Assembly (NCBI RefSeq): GCF_004005475.1
Contig: NZ_RZTZ01000001.1
Location: 868,001 to 932,000 of the forward strand
DNA from: Niallia taxi
GTDB lineage: Bacteria > Bacillota > Bacilli > Bacillales > Cytobacillaceae
Reading direction: 5' to 3'
Length of the DNA: 64,000 nt
This document shows, in pieces, positions 33,774 through 42,941 of this stretch (position 1 is its first letter; each line of letters starts with the position of its first letter). A program made the position numbers and the translations under genes. The notes beneath the pieces are model-generated. The model did no database searches. It saw only the letters and a program-made list of their open reading frames with translations, and was not told the origin of the DNA.

Positions 33774-35777
33774 TTAACCTGCTTTCGAACCTTGTTGAAG
33801 CTGGTACATTTGATAATATCTGCCTTTAAGCTCCATCAATTCCTCATGATTTCCTTTTTCCACTATTTCACCGTGATCAAGAACGATTATTTGGTCGGCA
33901 TTACGGATTGTAGAAAGACGATGAGCAATAATAAACGTCGTTCTTCCCTTTTTAAGAACCTCCATTGCCTGCTGGATAATCTGCTCTGTTTCCGTATCAA
34001 TACTGCTTGTCGCTTCATCCAAGATAAGGATAGCAGGATCAAAGGCGAGTGCACGTGCAAAGGAAATGAGCTGGCGCTGTCCACTCGACAACGTGCTTCC
34101 CTTTTCGATAACCGGTTCATCATAGCCTTTCTCAAGATTTTTGAGAACTCTGTCTGCTCCAACATCCTTTAATGCTTTTTCAACCATCTCTCTTGTAATG
34201 GCAGGATTGTTGAGCGTCACATTAGAGGCAATCGTTCCTTTAAAGAGAAACGGGTCTTGCAAAACAATGCCCATATGCTTCCTTAAATCTTGTCTCGACA
34301 TTTCGGAAATATCCATACCATCAATCGTTATTTTCCCTGACTGAATATCATAAAAACGGAACAATAAATTCATAATAGAACTTTTACCTGAACCGGTATG
34401 CCCAACAAGTGCAACCGTATCCCCGTGCTGCGCTTCAAATGAAATATCTTTTAAAACATATTCATCCTCCTTGTAAGCGAAGTTAACATGCTCAAATGCA
34501 ACATTGCCTTTATATCTCGTAATGCTAGGCTTAGCTACGTCAATACCGTCCTCACGAAGCAATTCAAACACTCTGTCACCTGCGACTAGTGCCTGCTCTA
34601 AATTCGCCAATTGGTTGACGATGCCCTGAACTGGCTGAAACAAGCGGTTAATATAATCGACAAACGCGTAAAGAACACCTAATGAAATGGCAGAGGATAC
34701 ACTCAATGTCTGTCCTGCAACAAACCAGATAAATGCTACAAAAATAAGATTTCTGAGTACAGCGACTAAATTATGTGAAGTCAAGCTGTTCAAGTTCAGC
34801 ATCTTGTTCTGGTACTTGAAATGCTCTTCGTTTAAAGTCTCAAATTCACTAGAGGTTTGTTTTTCCTTGCCAAATGCCTGAATGATATTCATCCCTTGAA
34901 TGGATTCATTCACCATTCCATTAATATCACTAATTCTAGCTCTAATAACATGGTTATACTTTGCTGCAAAACGTCTGTATCCGATCATCCATAAATAAAG
35001 GATCGGCAGAAGAACAAGACAGATCGCCGCAAGCTTCGCATTAAGGATAAATAATGCAACGTATATGCCAATAATATAAATACCACTTGAAAAGAAGTTA
35101 GAAAGAACTGTCACATACAGCTCTCTGATTGCTTCTGTATCATTTGTTACCCTTGCAACAACCTTGCCTGCTGGCAGGTTATCGAAATATTTAATTGGCA
35201 TCCGCTGAATTTGGGCAAAGACGTCCTCCCTCATCTTCTGGATTATTCTGTTTGCTGATTTCTGCAAGTATAGATGCTGTCCATATTGAAATACGGAAGC
35301 AATCATAACAAGCCCGAAATAAAAGGCCAGCAGTTTAATGATCGAGGGTACTTCTAGTTTAAAGAACGCAAAGACATCCTCCATACTGAGACGCTCTGCT
35401 TCATACTTGGCAACATCACCGCCTGAGGAAATCGTCAGAACCCCATCTTTATAGCTTCTTTCTCCATCAAAGCTGATATCTTCTTGGATAAACAAGAAGT
35501 TCCTTCCGACTTGAAAAATTCTCGCATCTGCTGTATCACTTTCTCCTGTCGGCTTAACTTTCGTGTACAAATTGCCACCATACTCGACTGCTCCTGCAGT
35601 TGAGGTAGTTTCGTACCATTTATTTTCAATCCCCATAATATGGTCATCGATAATTTTTTTGGCTATAAATGGGCCAGCTAAATCTGCAACAACCGCTATC
35701 GTCAGCATGATGAGAGCAAATATTATTATTTTTTTAAATTGTAATGCATATTGAAGCAATCTTCTTCCAGTGCTCAT
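33774..35777 (-). CDS. bmrD: Heterodimeric multidrug ABC exporter subunit BmrD (YheH)
   Basis: A 667-residue half-transporter with six membrane helices and a C-terminal ATPase domain. Between helices 1 and 2 (about residues 40-145) it carries the large extracellular insertion (ENKWYETTSTAGAVEYGGNL...) that distinguishes BmrD/YheH. Walker A is GHTGSGKSS, the signature TLSSGQRQLISFA and Walker B LILDEATSSID, so this subunit keeps the catalytic glutamate. It functions with BmrC to export cationic drugs. It overlaps bmrC by 4 bases and is its downstream partner. Confidence 0.93.
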   Translation of the reverse strand: MSTGRRLLQYALQFKKIIIFALIMLTIAVVADLAGPFIAKKIIDDHIMGIENKWYETTSTAGAVEYGGNLYTKVKPTGESDTADARIFQVGRNFLFIQEDISFDGERSYKDGVLTISSGGDVAKYEAERLSMEDVFAFFKLEVPSIIKLLAFYFGLVMIASVFQYGQHLYLQKSANRIIQKMREDVFAQIQRMPIKYFDNLPAGKVVARVTNDTEAIRELYVTVLSNFFSSGIYIIGIYVALFILNAKLAAICLVLLPILYLWMIGYRRFAAKYNHVIRARISDINGMVNESIQGMNIIQAFGKEKQTSSEFETLNEEHFKYQNKMLNLNSLTSHNLVAVLRNLIFVAFIWFVAGQTLSVSSAISLGVLYAFVDYINRLFQPVQGIVNQLANLEQALVAGDRVFELLREDGIDVAKPSITRYKGNVAFEHVNFAYKEDEYVLKDISFEAQHGDTVALVGHTGSGKSSIMNLLFRFYDIQSGKITIDGMDISEMSRQDLRKHMGIVLQDPFLFKGTIASNVTLNNPAITREMVEKALKDVGADRVLKNLEKGYDEPVIEKGSTLSSGQRQLISFARALAFDPAILILDEATSSIDTETEQIIQQAMEVLKKGRTTFIIAHRLSTIRNADQIIVLDHGEIVEKGNHEELMELKGRYYQMYQLQQGSKAG

Positions 35778-37540
35778 GCTTGCACCTCAATCCCTGTAGA
35801 CTGTGCCGTTTTCGTTTGCTGAATTTCAAACTGCTCTTTATACCAGCCGTTTTTCTGCAGCAGCTGTTCATGTGACCCACGCTCCATAATTTTCCCGTCC
35901 TCTAGGACGATGATTTGGTCTGCATGCTGAACCGCTGTCATTCTATGTGTTGTAATAATGGTCGTTTTACCTGTACGTTCTTTTTTAATATTTTGGATAA
36001 TATTCTGTTCTGTTTTGGCATCAACTGCAGATAAGGAATCGTCCAAAATTAAAATTTCAGGATTTCTTATTAAAGCTCTCGCGATAGAAATTCTTTGTTT
36101 TTGCCCGCCAGATAACGCAACACCCTTTTCTCCAACTAGCGTTTCCAGCCCTTCTGGAAGCATCTCAATATCCTGGTTAAATGAGGCTAAGCGAATTGCT
36201 TCCTCCAGCTGCTCCTCTGTTGCACTCTCCAAATTTCCAAATAGAATATTTTCTTTCACTGATTTTGAAAACAGAACATGATCTTGCGGCACATAGCCAA
36301 TCCAGCTACGAAGCTTTTGCAAATTTATTTCGTCAATGCTCGTTCCATTGATGGATAGTTCTCCTTGTCCTTTTGGGTACTCTCTCAGCAGCTGCTTTAC
36401 TAGTGTCGTTTTACCGCTACCGGTTTTCCCGACAACCCCAATAGTTTCGCCTCTGTTAACCCGCAAATTAATATCATTAAGGTTAGTTACGGCAGAAGAC
36501 GGATATTGGAATTGTACGGAATCAAATAAAATAACATCAGGAACAACTAATTCTTTACTTGCACTAGGATTTAAGACATCTGGCTTATAATCTAATGTTT
36601 CCTGCACCCTGTCTAATGAAGCGTTGCCTCTTTGCATGACATTCATTAATTCACCAATTGCAAACATCGGCCATACAATCATTCCAAGGTAGACGTTAAA
36701 GCTAACAAGCTGGCCAATGGTTATTTGCTGCTGAAAAACAAGATAGGACCCGTAACCCAAGCCAATAATATAGCTTAACCCGACAAGTATACGAATCGTC
36801 GGTTCAAATAAAGAATCAATCTTCGCAACCTGAATATTTTTGTTATAAACGTCCTCTGTCATTTGATGAAATTCTTTTTCATCATCCTTCTCCAATACAT
36901 ATGCCCGAATAACACGGACACCACCGATTGACTGAAGGACACGATCATTTAAATCTCCAAAAGCATCCTGAGCCTCTGTAAATCGTTTATGAATTCGATC
37001 ACCGTATATTTTCATGATGATAGCCATAATCGGTAGTGGCAATATCGCTGCAAGCGTCAGCTTCCAGCTTACTAAAAGACACATCGTAATAAGAATGGTA
37101 ATCATAAACGCTGTAGAATCAATCAATGTTAATATTCCGAATCCTGCTGTAATACTGATTGCCTTCAAGTCATTTGTCGCCCTTGCCATTAAATCACCAG
37201 TACGGTTCTTTTGAAAAAATGTCGGTGTCATTTTAAGCAAATGTCCCATGAAATTGCTCCGCAGCTTTCTCTCTAACACAAAAGCGCCACCAAACAGCTT
37301 ATACATCCAAAAATAGGTTATTGCGTATGAGCTAATTGTGATTATTGCCACCGCAGCAATATATTGCATTGTCTTTACGCTTGTCAACGAACCTACATTT
37401 ATTTCGTCAATGAACATTCCGAGAATTTGCGGCGGCAAAATATCGATAACCCCCACAAGGATGAGTAAAGTGATGGCTATCGTATACCTTTTCCAGTGTT
37501 CTTTAAAAAACCATTTTAATTTAAATAAAATCGAAAACAT
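35774..37540 (-). CDS. bmrC: Heterodimeric multidrug ABC exporter subunit BmrC (YheI)
   Basis: A 588-residue half-transporter with six helices followed by an ATPase domain with Walker A GKTGSGKTT, signature ALSGGQKQRISIARAL and Walker B ILILDDSLSAVD. The catalytic glutamate after Walker B is aspartate, marking the degenerate ATP site typical of this subunit in heterodimers. The start at 37540 follows GAGGGGAGAAAAAT. Transcription passes through a leader peptide and terminator upstream (37711-37874), as for B. subtilis bmrB-bmrCD, where ribosome-targeting drugs relieve attenuation. Confidence 0.93.
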   Translation of the reverse strand: MFSILFKLKWFFKEHWKRYTIAITLLILVGVIDILPPQILGMFIDEINVGSLTSVKTMQYIAAVAIITISSYAITYFWMYKLFGGAFVLERKLRSNFMGHLLKMTPTFFQKNRTGDLMARATNDLKAISITAGFGILTLIDSTAFMITILITMCLLVSWKLTLAAILPLPIMAIIMKIYGDRIHKRFTEAQDAFGDLNDRVLQSIGGVRVIRAYVLEKDDEKEFHQMTEDVYNKNIQVAKIDSLFEPTIRILVGLSYIIGLGYGSYLVFQQQITIGQLVSFNVYLGMIVWPMFAIGELMNVMQRGNASLDRVQETLDYKPDVLNPSASKELVVPDVILFDSVQFQYPSSAVTNLNDINLRVNRGETIGVVGKTGSGKTTLVKQLLREYPKGQGELSINGTSIDEINLQKLRSWIGYVPQDHVLFSKSVKENILFGNLESATEEQLEEAIRLASFNQDIEMLPEGLETLVGEKGVALSGGQKQRISIARALIRNPEILILDDSLSAVDAKTEQNIIQNIKKERTGKTTIITTHRMTAVQHADQIIVLEDGKIMERGSHEQLLQKNGWYKEQFEIQQTKTAQSTGIEVQA

Positions 37541-37703
37541 ATTTTTCTCCCCTCATCTCACAAAACTTAACTAGCCGCTTTCCAGATCCATTCTGCTTGC
37601 TCCAAAACTTCTGCTACCTACAATCATTAACATCTTCCTCCTTAAATTTGCAGTAATATATATAGAAAAGAGGCAAAATATATTTCCCTCTATTTCTCAA
37701 ACA

Positions 37704-37740
37704 CAAAAAAAGAGACAGACCGCCCCATGCGATCTGTCTC
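37704..37740 (-). terminator. Attenuator terminator in the bmrCD leader
   Basis: GAGACAGA and TCTGTCTC form an 8-bp stem around a GC-rich loop and are followed on the minus strand by seven T. It lies 164 bases before bmrC and downstream of the leader peptide, the arrangement expected for transcription attenuation. Confidence 0.8.
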
Positions 37741-37742
37741 TT

Positions 37743-37800
37743 TTGATGCTTGTCATTTACATAATAGCCTTAAAATCGGCAATTATCCTTTGTGCATCAA
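37743..37800 (-). promoter_or_regulatory. Nested hairpin between bmr leader ORF and attenuator
   Basis: TTGATGC/GCATCAA (37743-37749 with 37794-37800) closes an outer stem. Inside it ATAAT-A-GCC/GGC-A-ATTAT (37761-37786) forms an inner stem. The outer stem overlaps the leader stop codon, so a ribosome stalled at the end of the leader would open it. Its partner strand ends just where the terminator stem begins. Confidence 0.55.
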
Positions 37801-37874
37801 TTATCCAGAGAGAAGCAAAGGCCACTGATATATAAAATTCCCAGGTTGATATCCATCATTTTGTTGTTCCACAT
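37797..37874 (-). CDS. Leader peptide of bmrCD (BmrB-like)
   Basis: A 25-codon reading frame (MWNNKMMDINLGILYISGLC then FSLDN) starting at 37874 behind GGGAGGCGACTGAT, an excellent ribosome site, and ending at 37797 immediately before the nested hairpins and the attenuator. Its position matches B. subtilis bmrB, whose translation controls read-through into bmrCD, but the sequence and length are different. The function is inferred from arrangement. The peptide sequence itself may matter little. Confidence 0.65.
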   Translation of the reverse strand: MWNNKMMDINLGILYISGLCFSLDN

Positions 37875-37923
37875 ATCAGTCGCCTCCCTTCTTTTCATTA
37901 ATTTTCCAATATAATATAATTGA

Positions 37924-37952
37924 AGATTAACATGCTCAAATATTAAAGTCAA
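37924..37952 (-). promoter_or_regulatory. Sigma-A-type promoter of the bmr leader-bmrCD operon
   Basis: Read on the minus strand, TTGACT (37952-37947), 17 bases, TAATCT (37929-37924). The predicted start is about 40-45 bases before the leader ORF. The remaining 220 bases up to 38177 are AT-rich, and apart from the promoter of the next gene I see nothing in them. Confidence 0.6.
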
Positions 37953-38177
37953 TTGCTAATATTTCGACAAATAATGCTTATAATTGGAAACCTACTAAAT
38001 CCCCCCCTATTTCAGTATATTTATTCCTCCTTAAGTCGGAATTACTTTAGTATTTAAGTCACAATTTATCTAAATAACGTTTAAGCAACTGCCATTCGGG
38101 TACTTGATTGTTACATACAAAAAAAAATAATGGACGATTATCTTTAAAATAACATGCAGAAAAAAGGAGCGATAATA

Positions 38178-38462
38178 ATGGAGACATTTTTGAAAAGGGT
38201 AACTCTTCATGAAAATATGACGGTAAAGGATATTCTTTCCTTTTACGAGGCAACAAAAAAATTCAATGTGAAATGTCAGCTTTTATGCAGCAAACACGTC
38301 GTGGAAACAACTAGCCTTCCGAAGCTTGTTTCTTTTTTCTTAACAGCAGGCTCAAAGCAGGATATTCAAATTAAATTAGAGGGAACACAGGCAAGCTCTT
38401 TCTGGAAGAGCCTTAAGGAAAACTCCTTTGTAAAGGCCTATAACCAAAATGGCATAGCTTAA
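38178..38462 (+). CDS. HPr-like protein lacking the phosphorylatable histidine
   Basis: A 94-residue protein that aligns with HPr over its length: the beta-alpha-beta start FLKRVTLHENMTVKDI, a helix EATKKF, then VVETTSLPKLVSFFLTA in place of the HPr segment NLKSIMGVMSLG, and the strand IQIKLEG. The GxHARP active-site loop is replaced by HENMTVK, so histidine 15 is missing. A serine aligns with the HPr regulatory serine 46. It cannot act as an ordinary phosphocarrier. A Crh-like regulatory role is possible but unproven. AAAAAGGAGCGATAATA precedes ATG 38178. Confidence 0.6.
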   Translation: METFLKRVTLHENMTVKDILSFYEATKKFNVKCQLLCSKHVVETTSLPKLVSFFLTAGSKQDIQIKLEGTQASSFWKSLKENSFVKAYNQNGIA

Positions 38463-38463
38463 A

Positions 38464-38508
38464 TAAGAAAAAGCTTGAAATGCAACCATTTCAAGCTTTT
38501 TCTTATTT
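38464..38508. terminator. Bidirectional terminator, HPr-like gene/XRE regulator
   Basis: AAAAAGCTTGAAATG and CATTTCAAGCTTTTT flank a short loop. It separates the convergent genes. Confidence 0.85.
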
Positions 38509-38547
38509 GCATTAGATACTAATTAACCATCATGAATGCAAGGCTAT

Positions 38548-39003
38548 TTACTGTGCTGTCGACAACTCCTGGAATCGCTCCATCGACTCTTTTTCATCAA
38601 AGCTTGAAAAGATGCGGAAATGATCTTCATCAATAATTCTGAAATGCTGGCTGATGATGTTCTGCTGAAGAATAAATCCGTTTTTCCTATCTGCTTCACG
38701 CCACCATACTTTACCGCCAAGTGTTTTTTCTTTTCTGTAATCCATGCCGTCACGTGCTACTGTTTCTAACACTTCTAACGGCTCATTCCCAAACAGAAAA
38801 CGCACTGTTTCTGTTTCTCTGAATAAAGCGCAAACTGCCACAACGGTTGACCAGCCTGCATACAATCTGCCTTTTTCAATTTGAACGAGAGTTTTTTTTG
38901 AAAGGCCAATAACCTCAGCCATCTTGTCCTGAGTGTAGCCTGCCTCCGTCCGTATTAAGCGCATTTTTTCCGATACATTAAAAATAATCTCTTCTCTTGT
39001 CAA
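38548..39003 (-). CDS. XRE-family transcriptional regulator
   Basis: A 151-residue protein with an N-terminal Cro/CI helix-turn-helix at about residues 10-65 (MRLIRTEAGYTQDKMAEVIG then LSKKTLVQIEKGR). The C-terminal half (about 75-151) has a conserved-looking VWWREADRKNGFILQQNIISQH segment of unknown function that could be a small effector or dimerisation region. It has no same-strand partner. The gene opposite is the HPr-like protein. Confidence 0.8.
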   Translation of the reverse strand: MTREEIIFNVSEKMRLIRTEAGYTQDKMAEVIGLSKKTLVQIEKGRLYAGWSTVVAVCALFRETETVRFLFGNEPLEVLETVARDGMDYRKEKTLGGKVWWREADRKNGFILQQNIISQHFRIIDEDHFRIFSSFDEKESMERFQELSTAQ

Positions 39004-39122
39004 AATGCATTCATTCCCTTATAAGTTATGTGTAATTTTACACTGTTATTTTTATTATAAGCCTATAAAAGACAAAATTCAATTTTTAGCTTGGTGAATT
39101 TAAGTGTCATTGTTATGGGAAG

Positions 39123-39152
39123 AAAAAATGCCTGCTAAATAGCAGACATATT
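39123..39152 (-). terminator. Terminator after the chemoreceptor gene
   Basis: ATGTCTGCTATT and AGCAGGCAT (minus strand) pair with one mismatch and are followed by TTTTTTC. It lies 4 bases past the stop at 39156. Confidence 0.7.
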
Positions 39153-39155
39153 TCT

Positions 39156-40436
39156 TTAATGCTGTTTGTAATTTTTCAATATATCCTGCAGCTTTTCTCC
39201 ATGTTTAACCATTTCTTCGGCAGCATTTGTTACATTTGCAATTGCTGTAATTTGTTCGTCTGTTGAAGAGGCTACTTCCTCGACAGATGCTGCGTTTGAT
39301 TCAGATACAGCCGAAATAGCTGTAATAGATTGGAGAATATGACTATTCTGCTCTACTACTGTCTTAAGCTCTGCACCAAGATCTTGAACTGCATGAATCG
39401 TTTCATTAACAGCTGAGGATATGTTTGTGAATTCATTTTCAGTGCCATTAACCGCGTTATTTAATTCCTCTGATTGTGTAGTAGTTTCAAATAATGCCTG
39501 GACTGTTTTTTCCGTTTCCTTTTCAATCGACTGAATCATTTCCTGGATTTGCTTTGTCGCAAGGTTTGTTCCTTCTGCAAGCTTTCTGACCTCACTTGCT
39601 ACAACAGAGAATCCTTTGCCATGCTCACCTGCTCTGGCTGCTTCAATACTGGCATTCAATGCAAGCAGGTTCGTTTGATCTGAAATTCGGTCAATTGTAA
39701 CAGTAATATTGGATATATCGAGAATCTTTGTATAAAGGCTCGATATTCCAACACTCACTTCGTCTGTAGCCCTTTTTGCAAGCTCATTCGATTTTTTCAG
39801 CTGATTGATCATTTCTTGCCCTTTTTTGGTTGCCGACTCTGAAACTTGAGCAGCATCCTTAATTTGATCATTTTTTTCATTCATTTTATTAATAGAATTA
39901 TTTAATCTACCCATTTCCTTGTTTACGTCTTCTAATTCAGCCGCCTGCTCTCCAGCACCATGAGCCATATCTCCCATTGCTCTGCTTATTTCCTCTGAGC
40001 TTGCAGACGTTTGCTCTGCAACTGCTGACAGTTCTGCAGACGATTCAAGAATCAAATTACTGATATCACTGCTTTGACCAAGCAAATACTCAAGCTGGCC
40101 TTTTAAGCTTTCTATACTCAAAGCTAGCTTGCCAACCTCATCCTTAGAAGTATGAGAGAGCTCCTGTACGTTCAGATTCCCCTCCGATAGCCTCATGAAG
40201 GATTCGCTTACATTTGCTAATATCATAAATTTCCTTCTCCACGCTATGTAGAATACTATCGAAAGTACCACTGCTGAAATTATTACTGCTGCTCCAATCA
40301 ATGCAAGAGGCTGTGTTAAGCCATTCTGAAACGCGTAATATCCAGCCATACCAGAAGCGGCTGCACCAACAAGGATAACTATAAATACAAGTGCCACCAT
40401 TTTCGCCAATAAGCTTTCCCTCTTTTTCACTACCAT
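39156..40436 (-). CDS. Methyl-accepting chemotaxis protein
   Basis: A 426-residue receptor with two closely spaced N-terminal membrane helices (about 13-33 and 38-60) and almost no periplasm-side domain, followed by HAMP (about 62-115) and a signalling domain with the conserved hairpin tip [20 protein letters not shown] (about 254-273). The lack of a sizeable sensor domain means it probably reports membrane or cytoplasmic cues. It would feed CheA/CheW. No chemotaxis genes are adjacent. The ribosome site is GGGAGATAG. Confidence 0.92.
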   Translation of the reverse strand: MVVKKRESLLAKMVALVFIVILVGAAASGMAGYYAFQNGLTQPLALIGAAVIISAVVLSIVFYIAWRRKFMILANVSESFMRLSEGNLNVQELSHTSKDEVGKLALSIESLKGQLEYLLGQSSDISNLILESSAELSAVAEQTSASSEEISRAMGDMAHGAGEQAAELEDVNKEMGRLNNSINKMNEKNDQIKDAAQVSESATKKGQEMINQLKKSNELAKRATDEVSVGISSLYTKILDISNITVTIDRISDQTNLLALNASIEAARAGEHGKGFSVVASEVRKLAEGTNLATKQIQEMIQSIEKETEKTVQALFETTTQSEELNNAVNGTENEFTNISSAVNETIHAVQDLGAELKTVVEQNSHILQSITAISAVSESNAASVEEVASSTDEQITAIANVTNAAEEMVKHGEKLQDILKNYKQH

Positions 40437-40705
40437 CTATCTCCCTTCTAGCATACTTTTACTATCGAGGCACACCTCAATAATAAAGCGTTATCAAATT
40501 AACTTACTATTAAAAAACAACTACTTATTTACTAAGTCTATCGGCTTATAAAAACAAATATTAAGCTGTTTTTAAATTTTTTTTCTTCCTTTGAAGCATT
40601 TGCGCCCATTATGTTCAAACGGCGGCTTTTTTTATATCACCTACTGTTAAGGTCGCATAAGCTAAAGGGAAAATGATCATTTAAGGAAGGGAGTGAACTC
40701 CCATT

Positions 40706-41260
40706 TTGCATATACCTGTAGATCAAGAAACCCATATTCGTATGCTGCTTTTACAGGACAGCAATGAACTGTTTCAACTTATTGACCAAAACCGTACTTA
40801 TTTAAAGGAATGGCTTCCATGGATCGATCATATTATCTCTCCTTACCAATATCAGTCAATCATTCCAGATTGGCATAAGCAGCTTTCGGACAATAATGGC
40901 TTTCAAGCAGGAATTTTTTACAGAGACAAACTTGTTGGCATGATTTCTCTTCAGCAGCTTGATTGGATGAGCCGGCAAGCGAGCATAGGCTACTATTTAG
41001 GAGAATCTGTGCAAGGAAAAGGAATTATGACTAAATGTGTCGCCGCTGTCTTAAATCACGCTTTTTATTACTTAAACCTTAATCGCATTGAAATCCGGTG
41101 TGGTATCAACAATGTCAAAAGCCAAGCAATTCCTAAAAAGCTCCATTTTAGAAAAGAGGGTATTATTCGAGATGGAGAATGGCTTTATGACCATTACCAT
41201 GATTTATATTTATACAGCATGCTTGAACGAGAATGGACAGCATTGCACCATCGTAAATAA
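40706..41260 (+). CDS. RimL-type GNAT N-acetyltransferase
   Basis: A 184-residue acetyltransferase close to ribosomal-protein serine acetyltransferases of the RimL group. GxGxx(G/A)-like acetyl-CoA loop ESVQGKGIMTKC lies near residue 106, flanked by IGYYLG and LNRIEIRCGINNVKSQAIPKKLHF. The initiation codon is TTG at 40706. The upstream AAGGAAGG is followed by a perfect inverted repeat GGGAGT-GA-ACTCCC, which separates it from the start. No in-frame ATG is near. Confidence 0.85.
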   Translation: MHIPVDQETHIRMLLLQDSNELFQLIDQNRTYLKEWLPWIDHIISPYQYQSIIPDWHKQLSDNNGFQAGIFYRDKLVGMISLQQLDWMSRQASIGYYLGESVQGKGIMTKCVAAVLNHAFYYLNLNRIEIRCGINNVKSQAIPKKLHFRKEGIIRDGEWLYDHYHDLYLYSMLEREWTALHHRK

Positions 41261-41455
41261 TTCTCCTTTTTCCCCCTTTTCTATTAACTTTAAAAAGAAA
41301 AATGTTTAAAAAAACCAAAAATGCGCTAATAGTTTAATGATGCGATAAACCTTAGGCTAATTCATACTAGGAATGATTCATTTGGTGTACACTAATACAA
41401 AATTACGTATATGTAGTATTAGCAGAAAAGATAATAACGAATGGTGTTGAGCGCA

Positions 41456-42754
41456 ATGATAGTATCAAATCTTCTGCTTATTTTTGTATTAATAGCCTTC
41501 TCAGCCTTTTTTGTTGCAATTGAATTTGCCATTGTTAGGGTAAGACCAAGCAGGCTCAACCAGCTGGTGGCTGCAGGACATAAAAACGCTGCTTCAGCCA
41601 AAACGATTACAACCCATTTAGACAGCTACCTGTCTGCATGCCAGCTTGGTATAACTATTACCTCGCTCGGCCTTGGCTGGTTAGGTGAGCCAACTGTACT
41701 ACAGTTAATGGCGCCTGTTGTGGAAAAGCTGCAGCTTCCTGATTCAGCCGCACACATTATTTCATTTGTGCTGGCATTTTCAATTGTAACTTATATTAAT
41801 GTTGTGATTGGTGAGCTTTTTCCGAAGTCGATTGCCATCGGATATGCAGAAAAAGTGACATTGGTTTTGTCTAAACCGCTGATCATATTCTACAAGGTGA
41901 CCTTCCCTTTCATATGGGTATTGAATAATGCGGCAAGGTTAGTAGCACGCCTATATGGTGTCAAAAGCACCGACGCAAACGAAAATGCCCTATCAGAGGA
42001 AGAGCTTCAGCTCATTTTGAAGGAAAGCTACCAAACTGGGGAAATAAACAGGACAGAGTACCGCTATGTCCAGCGAATTTTTGAATTTGATAACAGGAAT
42101 GCAAATGAAGTGATGGTACCACGGACAGAAATGGCCGTCTTGTCTGAGGATATGCCACTTAAGGATGCGATTAGTTCCATCAGCTCCCAACGTTACACAA
42201 GATACCCGATCACAAAGGATGGGGATAAGGATACTATCGTCGGGTTTATTCATGCAAAACAAATTTTAACTGATTGTATAAGACAGAATTGTTTGGAAGA
42301 AACTCCATTAAAAGAATATATACAACCGATTATTCATGTAATGGAAACAATTCCCATCCAACTGCTTTTATTAAGAATGCAGAAGGAGCGAATCTCCATT
42401 GCGATTCTCCATGATGAGTTTGGAGGCACAGCTGGTCTTGTTACTGTTGAGGATATATTGGAAGAAATAGTTGGTGACATTATGGATGAGTTTGATGTAG
42501 ATGAATTACCATCCATTCAAAAAATTGGTGATGGCCATTACAGGTTTGATTCCAAACTCCTTCTAAATGAAGCAAGTAACCTTCTTGGCATTTCGATAGA
42601 AAATGACGGAGTTCATACAATTGGCGGGTGGCTTCTTTATAAAAAGCCTGATATAAGTCTAGGTGATTCAATCGAATATGAAGGCTATTATTTTAAAGCA
42701 ATTGATTTTCAAAACGGACACATATCTACTATTGAAGTAACAAAAGAGGCATAG
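41456..42754 (+). CDS. CNNM/CorC-type transporter (hemolysin family), first copy
   Basis: A 432-residue protein of the hemolysin/CNNM/MpfA group, which mediates magnesium (or other divalent) efflux. A DUF21 domain (about 1-190, starting LLLIFVLIAFSAFFVAIEFA) with four helices, two CBS domains (about 205-330, including VMVPRTEMAVLSEDMP and DEFGGTAGLVTVEDILEE) and a C-terminal CorC/HlyC domain are present. I place the start at ATG 41456. An ATG at 41441 is in frame but lies before GGTG. The paralogue 43189 follows on the same strand. In B. subtilis yhdP and yhdT form such a pair in this region. Confidence 0.88.
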   Translation: MIVSNLLLIFVLIAFSAFFVAIEFAIVRVRPSRLNQLVAAGHKNAASAKTITTHLDSYLSACQLGITITSLGLGWLGEPTVLQLMAPVVEKLQLPDSAAHIISFVLAFSIVTYINVVIGELFPKSIAIGYAEKVTLVLSKPLIIFYKVTFPFIWVLNNAARLVARLYGVKSTDANENALSEEELQLILKESYQTGEINRTEYRYVQRIFEFDNRNANEVMVPRTEMAVLSEDMPLKDAISSISSQRYTRYPITKDGDKDTIVGFIHAKQILTDCIRQNCLEETPLKEYIQPIIHVMETIPIQLLLLRMQKERISIAILHDEFGGTAGLVTVEDILEEIVGDIMDEFDVDELPSIQKIGDGHYRFDSKLLLNEASNLLGISIENDGVHTIGGWLLYKKPDISLGDSIEYEGYYFKAIDFQNGHISTIEVTKEA

Positions 42755-42759
42755 CATTA

Positions 42760-42796
42760 CATAAAATCGGCAGCCTCTAATATGGCTGCCCTTTAA
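42760..42796 (+). terminator. Weak terminator after the first CNNM/CorC gene
   Basis: GGCAGCC and GGCTGCC pair around TCTAATAT. The T run following (CTTTAAA) is poor. Confidence 0.5.
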
Positions 42797-42905
42797 ACGT
42801 GACATTTGTCTTCTTTACCTTAAACATATTTTAGCATCGCTCACATAAAGTATTATATAAGAGCCATTACTATTCAAAAAACTGAAAATTGAGAAATTGC
42901 ACCGT

Positions 42906-42935
42906 TTGACTGACCAGTTTGGCTTAAAGTATAAT
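42906..42935 (+). promoter_or_regulatory. Sigma-A promoter of the second CNNM/CorC gene
   Basis: TTGACT (42906-42911), 18 bases, TATAAT (42930-42935). The start near 42942 would give an untranslated leader of about 245 bases before TTG 43189. Confidence 0.7.
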
Positions 42936-42941
42936 TATTAA

